A stretch of DNA of 64,000 bases from Acaryochloris sp. CCMEE 5410 (GCF_000238775.2 NZ_AFEJ02000001.1:2170001-2234000); one strand, 5' to 3'. Shown: positions 34,965-43,905, counted from the stretch's first letter. Translations and numbers: made by a program. The notes: generated by a model from the sequence alone, not told the origin.

Positions 34965-35147
34965 GTGGAGGGTATTCATTCCTATGTTTGTGCGATTGGA
35001 ATGATGATCCCATGTATTTTATTTTGGCATGATCTTCAACATCCCTGGCGAATCGCTGAACCGCGATCGATGATTGAAGAAGTTGTTTGGGATTTATATC
35101 TGCCAGAAATTCCAGTAGAAATTCGCAAATTGACCTATTTGCAATAA
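34965..35147 (+). CDS. Possible 60-residue protein upstream of the SirB1-like gene
   Basis: A GTG-started frame ending 15 bp before the GTG of the next gene. It reads with balanced composition (WRIAEPRSMIEEVVWDLYLPEIPVEIRKLTY) and a hydrophobic start (SYVCAIGMMIPCILFWHDL), which is more protein-like than most short frames. The frame stays open upstream to about 34911, into the nblS promoter region. Tight spacing with the next gene suggests coupling. I recognise no family, and the opposite strand is also open here, so confidence is low. Confidence 0.35.
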   Translation: MEGIHSYVCAIGMMIPCILFWHDLQHPWRIAEPRSMIEEVVWDLYLPEIPVEIRKLTYLQ

Positions 35148-35162
35148 TTCCGAGGTAACATC

Positions 35163-35993
35163 GTGAATACGATGAAGTTCTCGGTCTCTCGTCAACAGCT
35201 CTATCATTTGCTCCGTCAACCGTCTGAGCCAGATTTGGCTGCGGCTGCACTTTATATTGCTCAGGAAGAGTATCCCGCTTTAGCGGTTGATGAATATCTC
35301 AATGCCTTGGACACGATGGCGGGAGAGGTCGAAGAACGACTGCCTGCTGATCCATACCCATTAAAAGTCCTGCAAACCCTGAATCGTTATTTGTATGAAG
35401 ATCTTGGCTTTACGGGCAACAGTCAACATTACTACGATCCCCGCAATAGCTTCCTCAATGATGTCTTGGATCGGCGGTTAGGCATTCCCATTACCCTATC
35501 GTTGGTCTATATGGAAATTGCCCGTCGAATCAACTTCCCGATGGAAGGAATTAACTTTCCAGGGCATTTTCTTATTCGCCCTACTCGGGATGACATGAAT
35601 ATTTTTGTGGATCCTTTTTATCAGGGGGAGATTTTGTTTGAGCAGGATTGCCGCGATCGCATCACCCAGGTTTTTGGGCATCCGATGGAGATGAGACCTG
35701 AATTCTTTCAGGTGGTTAGTCCCCAGCAGTTTCTGGTGCGGCTACTAAACAATCTGAAACAGATTTATCTCAATGAAAACCAGCTGGAAAAATGTCTCAG
35801 CACATCTGAACAGATTCTGCTCGTTGATCCGAAGTGTTATAGTGAGCTGCGAGATCGGGGTATCTTGTACTATCATGTAGGCCGTTGGTCCGAAGCCCGA
35901 CAAGATTTACAAGATTTTTTAGCCCAAAACCCTTCTCCTGAACATATTTCTTTGGTTCATAAGTTGCTTAACCAAATGAGTGATTTTCCCTAA
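35163..35993 (+). CDS. SirB1-type transglutaminase-like protein with C-terminal TPRs
   Basis: A 276-residue cytosolic protein. GAGG 7 bases before GTG 35163 supports that start over the ATG at 35172. Residues ~30-170 are the SirB1/transglutaminase-like domain: LNRYLYEDLGFTGNSQHYYDPRNSFLNDVLDRRLGIPITLSLVYMEIARR (read in parts) with G-H-F-L-I-R and FVDPFYQGEILF. The usual catalytic Cys of transglutaminases is not evident in the NDVLDRRLGIPITLS segment, so it is probably a non-enzymatic or differently acting member. Residues ~185-270 hold TPR-like helices (NLKQIYLNENQLEKCLSTSEQIL, then LYYHVGRWSEARQDLQDFL). Function unknown. It contains a HIP1 site near 35651. Confidence 0.85.
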   Translation: MNTMKFSVSRQQLYHLLRQPSEPDLAAAALYIAQEEYPALAVDEYLNALDTMAGEVEERLPADPYPLKVLQTLNRYLYEDLGFTGNSQHYYDPRNSFLNDVLDRRLGIPITLSLVYMEIARRINFPMEGINFPGHFLIRPTRDDMNIFVDPFYQGEILFEQDCRDRITQVFGHPMEMRPEFFQVVSPQQFLVRLLNNLKQIYLNENQLEKCLSTSEQILLVDPKCYSELRDRGILYYHVGRWSEARQDLQDFLAQNPSPEHISLVHKLLNQMSDFP

Positions 35994-36093
35994 CATGGCG
36001 AAGAGTCTTTTACAATAGGTATTGTTTCTTACTTCACGAATCGGTTCCCATTTTTCGGATATAAACGATTCACCTAACCTCTGACCTCCTCTG

Positions 36094-36429
36094 ATGCAAC
36101 ACGTTTGTTCTACCTCTCCTGAACTAGTTTTCGCTGGTTTCCATGCCCTCGCTGACCCTCTCCGTACCCACGTTTTAGAGCTTTTACGCCACCGAGAACT
36201 CTGTGTGGGTGAGTTATGTGAGTCTTTAGATATCAATCAGTCCAAGCTCTCATTCCATTTAAAAGTCCTCAAAGACGCGGAATTGGTCCATACTCGTCAT
36301 GAAGGGCGCTGGATTTACTACAGTCTAAATTTGGCTCAGTTCGTTGTCCTGGAGCAGTACTTGGCTGAATATCGCCGCAACTCAGAAATTATGCCCCCTC
36401 GAATGTACGCGTCTCCCACTACGTCGTAG
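36094..36429 (+). CDS. ArsR/SmtB-family metal(loid)-responsive repressor
   Basis: A 111-residue winged helix with the ArsR pattern: FHALADPLRTHVLELLRHRELCVGELCESL, recognition helix QSKLSFHLKVLKDAELVHTRHEGRWIYYSL. In classical ArsR the metal site is E-L-C-V-C-D-L-C; here it is ELCVGELC, so the middle Cys is missing, while an extra Cys sits at residue 5 (QHVCSTSP). Arsenite binding by a rearranged Cys set is possible. No arsenic-resistance genes are adjacent; an ArsI-like gene remnant lies 21 kb to the left. It is preceded by a normal 100-bp gap after the SirB1-like gene. Confidence 0.85.
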   Translation: MQHVCSTSPELVFAGFHALADPLRTHVLELLRHRELCVGELCESLDINQSKLSFHLKVLKDAELVHTRHEGRWIYYSLNLAQFVVLEQYLAEYRRNSEIMPPRMYASPTTS

Positions 36430-36672
36430 ATAGATCAATTCCCTGCAATCCGTTAATCCAAATGTGGGAATCAATTCTGCGTCACCTATGGTCACGTCAG
36501 CTCACAATACGCTTCAACTTCAGTGACTGACTGCTCTTCAATCTATTTCCCCACTCTCTAAACAATCTCTTCACCTTCAGTGGTATCGCATTTCTGTTGA
36601 GGGATACGCCTTCTGCAGGCACCTGCAACAAGTACAGTAACCTGAAAAAATGTTTCTTACCGAGTCCGTAAG
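36430..36672. other. Intergenic region after arsR-like gene
   Basis: About 243 bp plus the terminator hairpin that follows. It holds a small palindrome GCAGG-CA-CCTGC near 36614-36625. No gene seen. Confidence 0.4.
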
Positions 36673-36720
36673 CACAACCCGTTCGCGCTAAGACTCGGGA
36701 GTCTAGTCAAACGGGTTGTG
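36673..36720. terminator. Two-tier hairpin at the 3' end of the VWA gene
   Basis: CACAACCCGTT (36673-36683) pairs perfectly with AACGGGTTGTG (36710-36720). Inside the loop AGACT-CGGG-AGTCT (36691-36704) forms a second hairpin. It begins 9 bp after the stop of the leftward VWA gene and is a good terminator or 3' stabiliser. Confidence 0.6.
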
Positions 36721-36729
36721 GAAAGAACG

Positions 36730-38793
36730 TTAGGGAGATAATTGAGCTTTTGGCTTTTCAGTTCGGGTTTTGGCTTGCTGCAAGGTTTGGCTACGTTCTA
36801 CCAGCTGCATAAAGGCCGTGCGATAACCTTGCGGATCTTTCCCTTTGGCCTGCTCTGCTAAGTCCAGAACTTGGTTAAAGGTGGCTTCACCTCTGTAGTC
36901 TGAATCCCTTAGGACCATGCCATACATGGCAACGGCGGCGGAGAATTTGAGGTTGTCGGTGGCAGATTGGATCGAGCGGTTTTTATCTGCGATCGCAGTA
37001 CTGATCAGCTGGCTCTTACTGCCCGTGGGCTGCTTATACCGCAACTTCAGGTTCATCAGATCTGAACTATTGTTGCTGGCGGTCGGCTTTTGGAACTTCA
37101 GCGGATCAATATTAGGAAGCTCGACATTACTGTTCACGCCAGTGGGTATCACCTCGTAGAGAGCCGTAATGGTATGCCCAGAGCCTATTTCACCCGCATC
37201 TTTCCGATCATCATTGAAATCCTGATCGCGCAGCAAGCGATTTTCATAGCCAATCAGGCGATAGGCCTGGACTTTTTCAGGGTTAAATTCCACCTGAATT
37301 TTGACGTCCTTAGCAATGGTGAATAGGGTTCCTCGCAAGTCATTGACGAGCACTTTCTGGGCTTCTAGGAGAGTATCGATATAGGCATAGTTCCCATTGC
37401 CTTTGTTCGCTAACAGCTCCATTTTGTTGTCTTTATAATTGCCCGTGCCATAGCCTAAGACCGTGAGAAATACTCCTCGATCTCGCTTTTGCTCGATCAG
37501 ACGCTCTAATTCAGCATCACTGGATTGGCCGACATTAAAGTCGCCATCCGTCGCTAAGATCACTCGATTATTGCCATTCTTGAGGAAGTGGCGTTCGGCC
37601 ATATCGTAGGCCATCTTAATGCCAGCTGCCCCTGCAGTGGATCCACCGGCTTCTAGCCGATCGATGGCGTTCATAATCGTGGCTTTTTGGGTGCCCGGTG
37701 TGGACGGTAAAACAATGCCAGCCCGTCCGGCATAGACCACTAAACTGACCCGATCTTCAGGCTTCAGCTGATGAACCAGTAAGCAGAGGGATTTCTTGAC
37801 CAGGGCCAGTTTGTTGGGGCGTTTCATGGACCCCGACACGTCAATCAAAAACACCAAATTGCTGGGCTGTTCTTTTTCTAGCTCCTTCCCTTTGAGGCCG
37901 ATATGTACGAGCTTATGCTGGCTGTTCCAAGGGGCAGTGGCAATCTCAGTACTGACGGAGAACGGCTGATCGCCTTTGGGAGAGGCATAGTCGTAGTCGA
38001 AGTAGTTAATCAGTTCTTCTAGACGCACGGCATCTTTGGGTGGGAGTTGTCCTTGGCGGATAAAACGCCGCACATTGCTATAGGAGGCCGTATCCACATC
38101 AATGGAAAAGGTGGACAAGGGGGTGCGCTGAGGTAAGAAGAACGGGTTCTCGTTGATGCGTTTGTAGTCTTCAGTGTTGAACGTTCCGGGTAGATGATGG
38201 CGATCCTTGTCCTGGAATCGAGGTTCAGGTGCAGGGGGCGCAATGCTAGCAGGGGGCACAATCGACTTCATCCGTCCACTTTGGTCACGGCTGAATTGGG
38301 ATTGAGCAACGGTTTCATTCGCCGGGGCGGGCTTTGCTCTTGTAAGGGCTGGTGGCAGACCAGTCGGCCGGGGACGTGGGGCTGAAAATCCAAACCGTCG
38401 ATTCCCCTGCTTACGAGGTTGATCCACCTGACTCAGCTCTGTTGCATAGTCTTGCTGTAGGCGTTTGAGCAGAGCTGCATCTGCAGAACTCAAAGACTTA
38501 TCCTGTGAACGCTCTAAACTACGAGTAAGCTGGGCCAAACTTTGAGCAAACTCAGAACGGGACAGCCCTAACTCAATCTCTACGGGAGTGCGCCCCAGAT
38601 ACTGTTCATACAGATTACGCAATGCCTCGACATCTTTATGGGCAGGCAGCAGTAGCGACTCAGCATTGCAACCCTTGATTCTGGTTTGGGGTTGCGATTT
38701 CGCTTGGGCAATATTGAGTGGTTGGCAAGCACTCATGGTCATCAGTAGGGCGGCGGATAGTGCACCAGACCGCTGCCAATTAAACTGCTTCAT
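36730..38793 (-). CDS. Lipoprotein with von Willebrand factor A domain (YfbK-like, DUF3520 C-terminus)
   Basis: A 687-residue protein; GAGGAGAAGG precedes ATG 38793. A lipobox LMTMSAC ends the signal near residue 24. Then come a Pro/Gln-rich region, a VWF_N-like segment (FFLPQRTPLSTFSIDVDTASYSNVRRFI), the VWA domain (residues ~285-460) with an intact MIDAS site DVSGSMK, T in the loop, and D in ATDGDFN, and a C-terminal DUF3520 region (ISTAIADKNRS, LKFSAAVAMYGMVLRDS). YfbK-type proteins are envelope lipoproteins of unknown function, presumably adhesion or assembly scaffolds that bind a divalent metal. A HIP1 site lies near 36990. No operon partner. Confidence 0.88.
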   Translation of the reverse strand: MKQFNWQRSGALSAALLMTMSACQPLNIAQAKSQPQTRIKGCNAESLLLPAHKDVEALRNLYEQYLGRTPVEIELGLSRSEFAQSLAQLTRSLERSQDKSLSSADAALLKRLQQDYATELSQVDQPRKQGNRRFGFSAPRPRPTGLPPALTRAKPAPANETVAQSQFSRDQSGRMKSIVPPASIAPPAPEPRFQDKDRHHLPGTFNTEDYKRINENPFFLPQRTPLSTFSIDVDTASYSNVRRFIRQGQLPPKDAVRLEELINYFDYDYASPKGDQPFSVSTEIATAPWNSQHKLVHIGLKGKELEKEQPSNLVFLIDVSGSMKRPNKLALVKKSLCLLVHQLKPEDRVSLVVYAGRAGIVLPSTPGTQKATIMNAIDRLEAGGSTAGAAGIKMAYDMAERHFLKNGNNRVILATDGDFNVGQSSDAELERLIEQKRDRGVFLTVLGYGTGNYKDNKMELLANKGNGNYAYIDTLLEAQKVLVNDLRGTLFTIAKDVKIQVEFNPEKVQAYRLIGYENRLLRDQDFNDDRKDAGEIGSGHTITALYEVIPTGVNSNVELPNIDPLKFQKPTASNNSSDLMNLKLRYKQPTGSKSQLISTAIADKNRSIQSATDNLKFSAAVAMYGMVLRDSDYRGEATFNQVLDLAEQAKGKDPQGYRTAFMQLVERSQTLQQAKTRTEKPKAQLSP

Positions 38794-39024
38794 TGCATCC
38801 TTCTCCTCAATTCCAAGGGTTTCCAGCACAAGGCTGGAGTGACTTCATCCTAATCGCTGAATTTAGGATGACCTATCTCGTTTCCAAAATTGAAATGGCT
38901 GAGGATACCACTGTCTAACGTTGAAGTGCAAAAGACCTGCGACTCCTCGTCTGGGATGCTACAACTACCAATCCCAGAATGAAACAGAACGAGCTATTTC
39001 ATGATGTTTGGTCAAGGCCTTAGT

Positions 39025-40189
39025 CAGGGTTGTTTTACGTTCCTCCTAGAAAAAATAGGATGGTTCTACTGACCAACAGTAGAGAGACCGATGAGCCATC
39101 TAATTGATACATTGAAGCAAGTCCCTGATTTCCGCAGTGCCCGTGGCCGTACTCATCCGTTATGGCTGCTGTTGCTGTTGATGGTGATGGGTATGCTTGC
39201 TGGATACCAGGGATATCGCCCCTTAGAAACCTTTACGAGCGATTATCGCCAGCCTTTAAGTGAGCTATTGGGGCTTGAGAGCCTCGAAGTTCCGTCTCAC
39301 TGTACCTTTCGTCGAGTGATGAAGGGTCTTGACTTCCAAGCGTTGAGCCACCAATTTGAAGCATGGATGCTCTCGAAAGCCCAGACTCACTCTCCCGATA
39401 ATTATGCAGCCTCCATTGATGGCAAACGGATTCGTCAGGGGCTGACAGATGCCAAGGGGAAGCAGCGTTTTGTAGGGTTGGTGAGTTTATTTGCGGTGGA
39501 AGCAGGCATCACCCTCAAGCTCGAAGCCCTCACTCAGGAGGATAATAGCGAAATCAAAGTCGTCCAGGCTTTGTTGGAAACCCTTCAACTCGATGGCTTG
39601 CTGATTACCATGGATGCCTTACACGCCCAAAAAACACTTGAGAAGATTGTGGCCTCGGGTAACGACTATCTTGTGGCGGTCAAATCCAATCAGGGAAGAC
39701 TTTACGACCACCTCCAGACTTACTTTGAGTGTCTTAAACCCATGGCTGAGCACATCCACTCCGCCCAAAGTAGAGGACGAGATGAACATCGGTGTATACA
39801 GGTTTATGAGCCTGTCGGCATAGCCCTACAAGAATGGACAGCAATTCGCTCTGTGCTTTGTGTCCAACGATGGGGCACAAAGCAAAGGAAAGGAGTATCA
39901 CAACACCGCCTATTACATCAGTTCAGCTGCCACCTCACCCCATCATTGGCAATCTCTGGTCCGAGAACATTGGGGCATTGAAAATCGGTTGCATTGGCCG
40001 AAGGATGTTGTTTTGGCGAAGATGATTATCGACTCGAAGATGAACAAGCACTGCTCAATTGGTCAGTGCTTAGAACTATTGGGATTAATATCCTGCGGCT
40101 AAACGACTATCAATCCCTCAAAACCGCGATGACTAAGCTTGCTAATCGGGTCGATATTATTTTTTCGCTGCTAACTTAAAACAGCCCTG
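39025..40189 (+). mobile_element. ISAs1-family element, copy 2 (decayed), 1165 bp
   Basis: Same ends as copy 1 (CAGGGTTGTTTTA at 39025, TAAAACAGCCCTG ending at 40189), same orientation and same length, nearly identical sequence. One base has been gained and one lost, so the lengths are equal. The left flank ends GGCCTTAGT and the right begins AGGGACCAAGC; they do not form a direct repeat. Confidence 0.9.
39091..40179 (+). pseudogene. ISAs1-family transposase, copy 2, disabled by two frameshifts
   Basis: Identical to copy 1 up to about residue 265. Near 39879 the sequence has GGCACAAAGCAAAGG where copy 1 has GGCACTCGCAAAGG, a one-base gain that shifts the frame to a stop at 39979-39981. Near 40012 a T is lost (GTTGTTTTGGCG against GTTGTTTTTGGCG), which restores the frame for the last ~55 residues (GEDDYRLEDEQALLNWSVL). 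About 45 codons in between are out of frame, including the REHWGIENR block with the catalytic Glu. The gene is dead. Substitutions elsewhere are very few, so decay is recent. Confidence 0.9.
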
Positions 40190-40205
40190 AGGGACCAAGC
40201 TCCCA

Positions 40206-40268
40206 TAGCAATATCAATCTGAGCTTTAACCCTGTATAACCAGAATTCCGTTTGGCAGGAGAATAAGC
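40206..40268 (+). promoter_or_regulatory. Near-copy of the argG promoter/leader segment
   Basis: TAGCAAT...CAATCTGAGCTTTAACCCTGTATAAC...GTTTGGCAGG...AAGC here (read in parts) matches TAGCAAT-CTGACCTTTAACCCTGCATAAT...GTTTTGCAGGG...AAGC at 42623-42680 just before argG, at roughly three of four positions with small gaps. Both contain a -10-like hexamer (TATAAC at 40235, CATAAT at 42647). No rightward gene follows this copy. Similarity ends after AAGC. Confidence 0.5.
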
Positions 40269-40704
40269 AACATAGGATTTGCTGAAGAAATTTGTAGCTT
40301 ATTCTGACAACGCTCTCAGAGTAGTCAGTGTAAGCAGATCTTCTTATACTACATTTAGCACTTTTCTAGAGGTTTCCATCCAGTTGACTAAGACTTCAAA
40401 TTCCTTATGCGCGAGTTGCTGATCGCGTTCTTGAAAAGCAAACTCAAGGTCTTTATGTTCAAATTTCACCTTGGTTGTAGTCCCCACTAGGCGCTCATAA
40501 AGCCACTGGCTGCAGGTTTGCCAATTATCTCGATTGATTTCGATATTTAGAAGACTACTGCTGCTTTCTGCGGAACAGTGTTCAGTTGAATCAGCCTGAC
40601 TAGGCAACTGAGCAGGGGTAACAACAGCATTTTGACGTTCTAGATCCATCGCTAGATGAGCCAGAAAATCGATGATTTTTTCATCTTTTGCTTGAGTATC
40701 TTGC

Positions 40705-42015
40705 CTGACTGCCTGACAGAAGTATCTCAAAGCCTTTATTTTCATAGTCTTTGAGAAAAGAGTGGAGCGACATGTGAAGCTAGATTTAAGCACAAATCAG
40801 CGTTACTCAAATGTCAGGCTCCACCCAAATTTATCGTCAACTGTTCTCCTTTTTACGTCAACACAGCCATTATCGAGATTTGCGTCATCTCATGACCCTG
40901 GGATGGATGGTGAGCGCCTTAATCTGCAGTGAACGATTATGCTTATCTGCTTGGGAATCCTATGTCCCCTGCCGAGCAAAAAAGCCCAAAGTGTCGAGCG
41001 TCGCTGGCAACGCTTTCTGTGCAATCCGCTCATTGATGTCCACAAACTGTATGTCCCTTTGGTCCTTCTAGCGCTTAAGAACTGGCGAACCCATCGCCTT
41101 TACCTAGCGATGGATACCACGGTTTTATGGAATGAATACTGCATGATTCATGTATCCGTTGTCTGCTGTGGCAGAGCAGTACCGTTGTTATGGAAAGTAT
41201 TAGAGCACAAGAGTGCGGCGGTTGCTTTTGAGGAATATCAACCGCTATTGCGTCAGGCCCGTTGGTTATTACGGCAGCATCCAGATGTCATGTTGTTAGC
41301 AGATCGTGGGTTCGCGAACCATCAACTGATGAGCTGGTTACAGCAGAGCCGTTGGCATTACTGTCTGCGTATCCCATGTGATGTCCTTCTCCATGGCCCC
41401 CGTCAATGTCCAAGAGAAGTCCGTAGGTTATGGCCATCCAAAGGAGAAGCTCTCCTCTACCGTAATGTCGGGCTTTGGGATGATGGCCTCTATCGGTGCA
41501 ATTTGGTACTGGCGAATATCCGAGGCGTAAAAGAACCATGGGCAGTGATTACAGATGAATCACCCTCGTTACAAACCTTGTGGCAATACGCCTTGAGGTT
41601 TCGGGTGGAAGAATTATTCCTCGATAGTAAATCTGGTGTGTTTGAGCTTGAAGAGTCGAAAATTCGCTGTGCTGATGCTCTGGAGAGGCTGTACCTGATT
41701 GCTGCTGTGGCACTGCTATACAGCACGGCTCAGGGGATGGCTGTTCATATTAAAGGGCTACGCCAACAGGTTGATCCCCATTGGCACAGAGGCATTAGCT
41801 ATCTCAAGATTGGATTGCGGTGGCTCAAGGGGGTGGTCCATAAAGGACGGGAGTTGTTGATGCCAGTCCCCTTATTCACCAAGGATCCGCAACCGTGTTT
41901 TGCCTCTAAAAAAGCTCAAAAGAAACACTACAACAAAATCTGGTTCTCTCGTATCCGCTCTCTACAGTGCAAAGCTTTATGAGCTATGGAATACAAAGAT
42001 CTGTCAGGCAGTCAG
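40705..42015 (+). mobile_element. IS4-like insertion sequence, 1311 bp, with 9-bp target duplication
   Basis: Left end CTGACTGCCTGACAGA (40705-40720) and right end TCTGTCAGGCAGTCAG (42000-42015) are perfect 16-bp inverted repeats. GTATCTTGC flanks both sides (40696-40704 and 42016-42024). One transposase gene on the plus strand, opposite to the host gene. A 9-bp duplication fits IS4-group elements. Confidence 0.9.
40811..41982 (+). CDS. IS4-like DDE transposase encoded in two frames with an A_AAA_AAG slippery site
   Basis: Frame A starts at ATG 40811 (SGSTQIYRQLFSFLRQ, LMTLGWMVSALICSERLCL, WESYVPCRAKK); frame B continues as AQSVERRWQRFLCNP, LYLAMDTTVLWNEYCM (first catalytic Asp), VMLLADRGFANHQLM (second) and RFRVEELFLDSKSGVFELEES with the YREK-like Glu region. 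The switch is a -1 step. At 40978-40984 the sequence is A_AAA_AAG in the zero frame (GCA AAA AAG), the classical slippery heptamer of dnaX and many IS. A -1 slip there gives a joined protein of about 390 residues with no missing residue. A short AGCGT/ACGCT stem lies 15-30 bases downstream. Either a programmed shift or, less likely, a simple one-base mutation. Confidence 0.85.
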
Positions 42016-42056
42016 GTATCTTGCACTGAAATTTGAAACTCGATTAAGTTAACCAT

Positions 42057-42622
42057 AAAAATGACTTCTGAAGATTTTTAATAAATATCTATAAATTGAG
42101 GCAGTAAGAGTTGCGTATTGATTTTATTTTTTTATCAATCCTATTGCTCGACTGAATCTGACTCAATAAGGGCTGATTATTCTACATCTATAGTCCTGAA
42201 GTTGATGCCAGCAGATATAGAAAGTACTATGTAAGTCAATATTTTTCTATACTTGATTTTAATAGTGCTTCATCCCTGTACCCTTAATCTACTCAAGAAG
42301 TATGAGAGGCTAGTGATGTTTATCTGAATCAACTATTGAAGTCAGCTGAGATTTTTGTGAGATTTTCATGAGAAAAATGAGAATTATGAAGCTTGCAGAA
42401 AAAATAAGCTAACTGTTTAGAAGATTGGATTTTTAGTGATTTGAATTTTTGCTAGGAAAATTCAGATTCACTTCTTGATATAGTCAAAATCTAACTGATC
42501 TTGCAAGCAAGAATTGCCACAAAACTTCTTTAGCATCTTTATGAAAATGGGCACTGAGCGGGACTGACCATTGCACCCTCTCCAGTACACTACGAGTTAG
42601 TGTCATCAATTACTGGTACTTG
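42057..42622. other. AT-rich intergenic region
   Basis: About 566 bp upstream of the argG leader, strongly AT-rich in its first 470 bp. It should contain the promoter of the interrupted 130-residue gene. No other gene, repeat or RNA gene recognised. Confidence 0.45.
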
Positions 42623-42680
42623 GTAGCAATCTGACCTTTAACCCTGCATAATAGGGAACGCAGTTTTGCAGGGAAAAAAG
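42623..42680 (+). promoter_or_regulatory. argG promoter and leader, with CCCTGCA/TGCAGGG stem
   Basis: A -10-like CATAAT (42647-42652) follows a weak -35-like TAGCAA 17 bp upstream. CCCTGCA (42642-42648) can pair with TGCAGGG (about 42667-42673), placing a 7-bp stem over the presumed transcription start and the ribosome-binding GGGAAAAAAG. A near-copy lies at 40206-40268. The role in regulation is inference. Confidence 0.45.
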
Positions 42681-42685
42681 CGATC

Positions 42686-43885
42686 ATGGGGCGCGCTAAA
42701 AAAGTTGTGTTGGCCTATTCTGGAGGCGTTGACACCTCCGTTTGTATTCCGTATCTCAAGCACGAATGGGGCGTTGAAGAAGTCATCACCCTAGCTGCAG
42801 ACTTAGGCCAAGGAGACGAGCTAGAACCCATTCGCAAAAAAGCCCTAGATGCAGGAGCTGCCCAATCTTTAATTGCCGATGGCACCCAAAGCTTTATTAC
42901 CGACTATGCCTTTCCTGCCATTCAGGCCAATGCCCTCTACGAAAATCGATATCCCCTCTCGACGGCCTTAGCCCGCCCCTTAATTGCCAAACTGCTGGTG
43001 GAAGCTGCTGAGACCCACGGTGCCGATGCCGTTGCCCACGGCTGTACAGGGAAAGGCAATGATCAGGTGCGCTTTGACGTGTCTATTACCGCTCTTAATC
43101 CCGACATCAAAGTGCTAGCTCCTGCTCGTGAATGGGGTATGAGCCGGGAAGAGACCATTGCCTATGGCGAAAAGTATGGCGTGCAGTCCCCCGTCAAAAA
43201 ATCTTCCCCCTACAGTATTGACCGCAATTTGTTAGGGCGGAGTGTGGAAGCCGGCCCCTTGGAAGATCCTTGGGTCGAACCATTAGAAGAGGTCTATGAT
43301 CTAACGAAGGCCATTGCCGATACCCCTGATCAGCCCGAGTACGTTGATATTGATTTTGCCCACGGTCTTCCTACCCAGCTAAATGGCCAGGCCCTAAGCC
43401 CTGTTGCTTTAGTCGAACAGCTCAATCAAATCGTCGGCAATCATGGGGTGGGCCGTATCGATATGGTGGAAAATCGCCTGGTCGGCATTAAATCTCGGGA
43501 AATCTATGAAGCCCCTGCCCTGCTGGTACTGATTCAAGCACATCGGGAACTAGAGAGCCTTGCCCTGACCGCAGATGTCACCCATTACAAGCGAGGCATT
43601 GAAGAAACCTATAGCCAACTCGTCTATAACGGCCTTTGGTTTAGCCCTCTCAAAGATGCCCTAGACGCCTTTATTCAGCAAACACAAAAACAGGTGACCG
43701 GTATGGTACGGGTGAAGCTATTTAAGGGGTCGGCAACAGTGGTGGGTCGCCAATCCCCTCATTCCCTCTATACGCCAGATTTGGCAACCTATGGCGCTGA
43801 AGATGCCTTCGATCATAAAGCTGCTGAAGGATTTATCTACGTTTGGGGGTTACCGACTCGGGTCTGGTCGCAACAACAGCGATAA
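42686..43885 (+). CDS. argG: Argininosuccinate synthase
   Basis: A 399-residue enzyme of full family length. It joins citrulline and aspartate with ATP to argininosuccinate in arginine biosynthesis, in the cytosol. The ATP PP-motif is [16 protein letters not shown] at the N-terminus; the citrulline/aspartate site blocks are [28 protein letters not shown] and [23 protein letters not shown] (read in parts), and the family end is [10 protein letters not shown]-like. All motifs are intact. It stands alone with its own leader; the neighbour downstream is convergent. Confidence 0.97.
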   Translation: MGRAKKVVLAYSGGVDTSVCIPYLKHEWGVEEVITLAADLGQGDELEPIRKKALDAGAAQSLIADGTQSFITDYAFPAIQANALYENRYPLSTALARPLIAKLLVEAAETHGADAVAHGCTGKGNDQVRFDVSITALNPDIKVLAPAREWGMSREETIAYGEKYGVQSPVKKSSPYSIDRNLLGRSVEAGPLEDPWVEPLEEVYDLTKAIADTPDQPEYVDIDFAHGLPTQLNGQALSPVALVEQLNQIVGNHGVGRIDMVENRLVGIKSREIYEAPALLVLIQAHRELESLALTADVTHYKRGIEETYSQLVYNGLWFSPLKDALDAFIQQTQKQVTGMVRVKLFKGSATVVGRQSPHSLYTPDLATYGAEDAFDHKAAEGFIYVWGLPTRVWSQQQR

Positions 43886-43905
43886 GGACTGACCTGCGTA
43901 GCGTC

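Larger units (their letters stand above)
40344..42056 (-). pseudogene. 130-residue protein gene of unknown function, interrupted by an IS4-like element
   Basis: The right fragment starts at ATG 42056 and reads MVNLIEFQISVQDT up to the element; the left fragment continues QAKDEKIIDFLAHLAMDLERQ and ends LVNWMETSRKVLNVV at 40344. Removing 40705-42015 and one copy of the 9-bp duplication gives 393 bp, an exact frame of 130 residues plus stop. The left fragment stays open to 40793 through the IS end (KIKALRYFCQAVRQ), so a chimeric short product is conceivable. The protein is soluble, helical in its first third with a Ser-rich linker and an acidic/aromatic C-terminal half (DNWQTCSQWLYERL). No family recognised. 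Confidence 0.75.
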
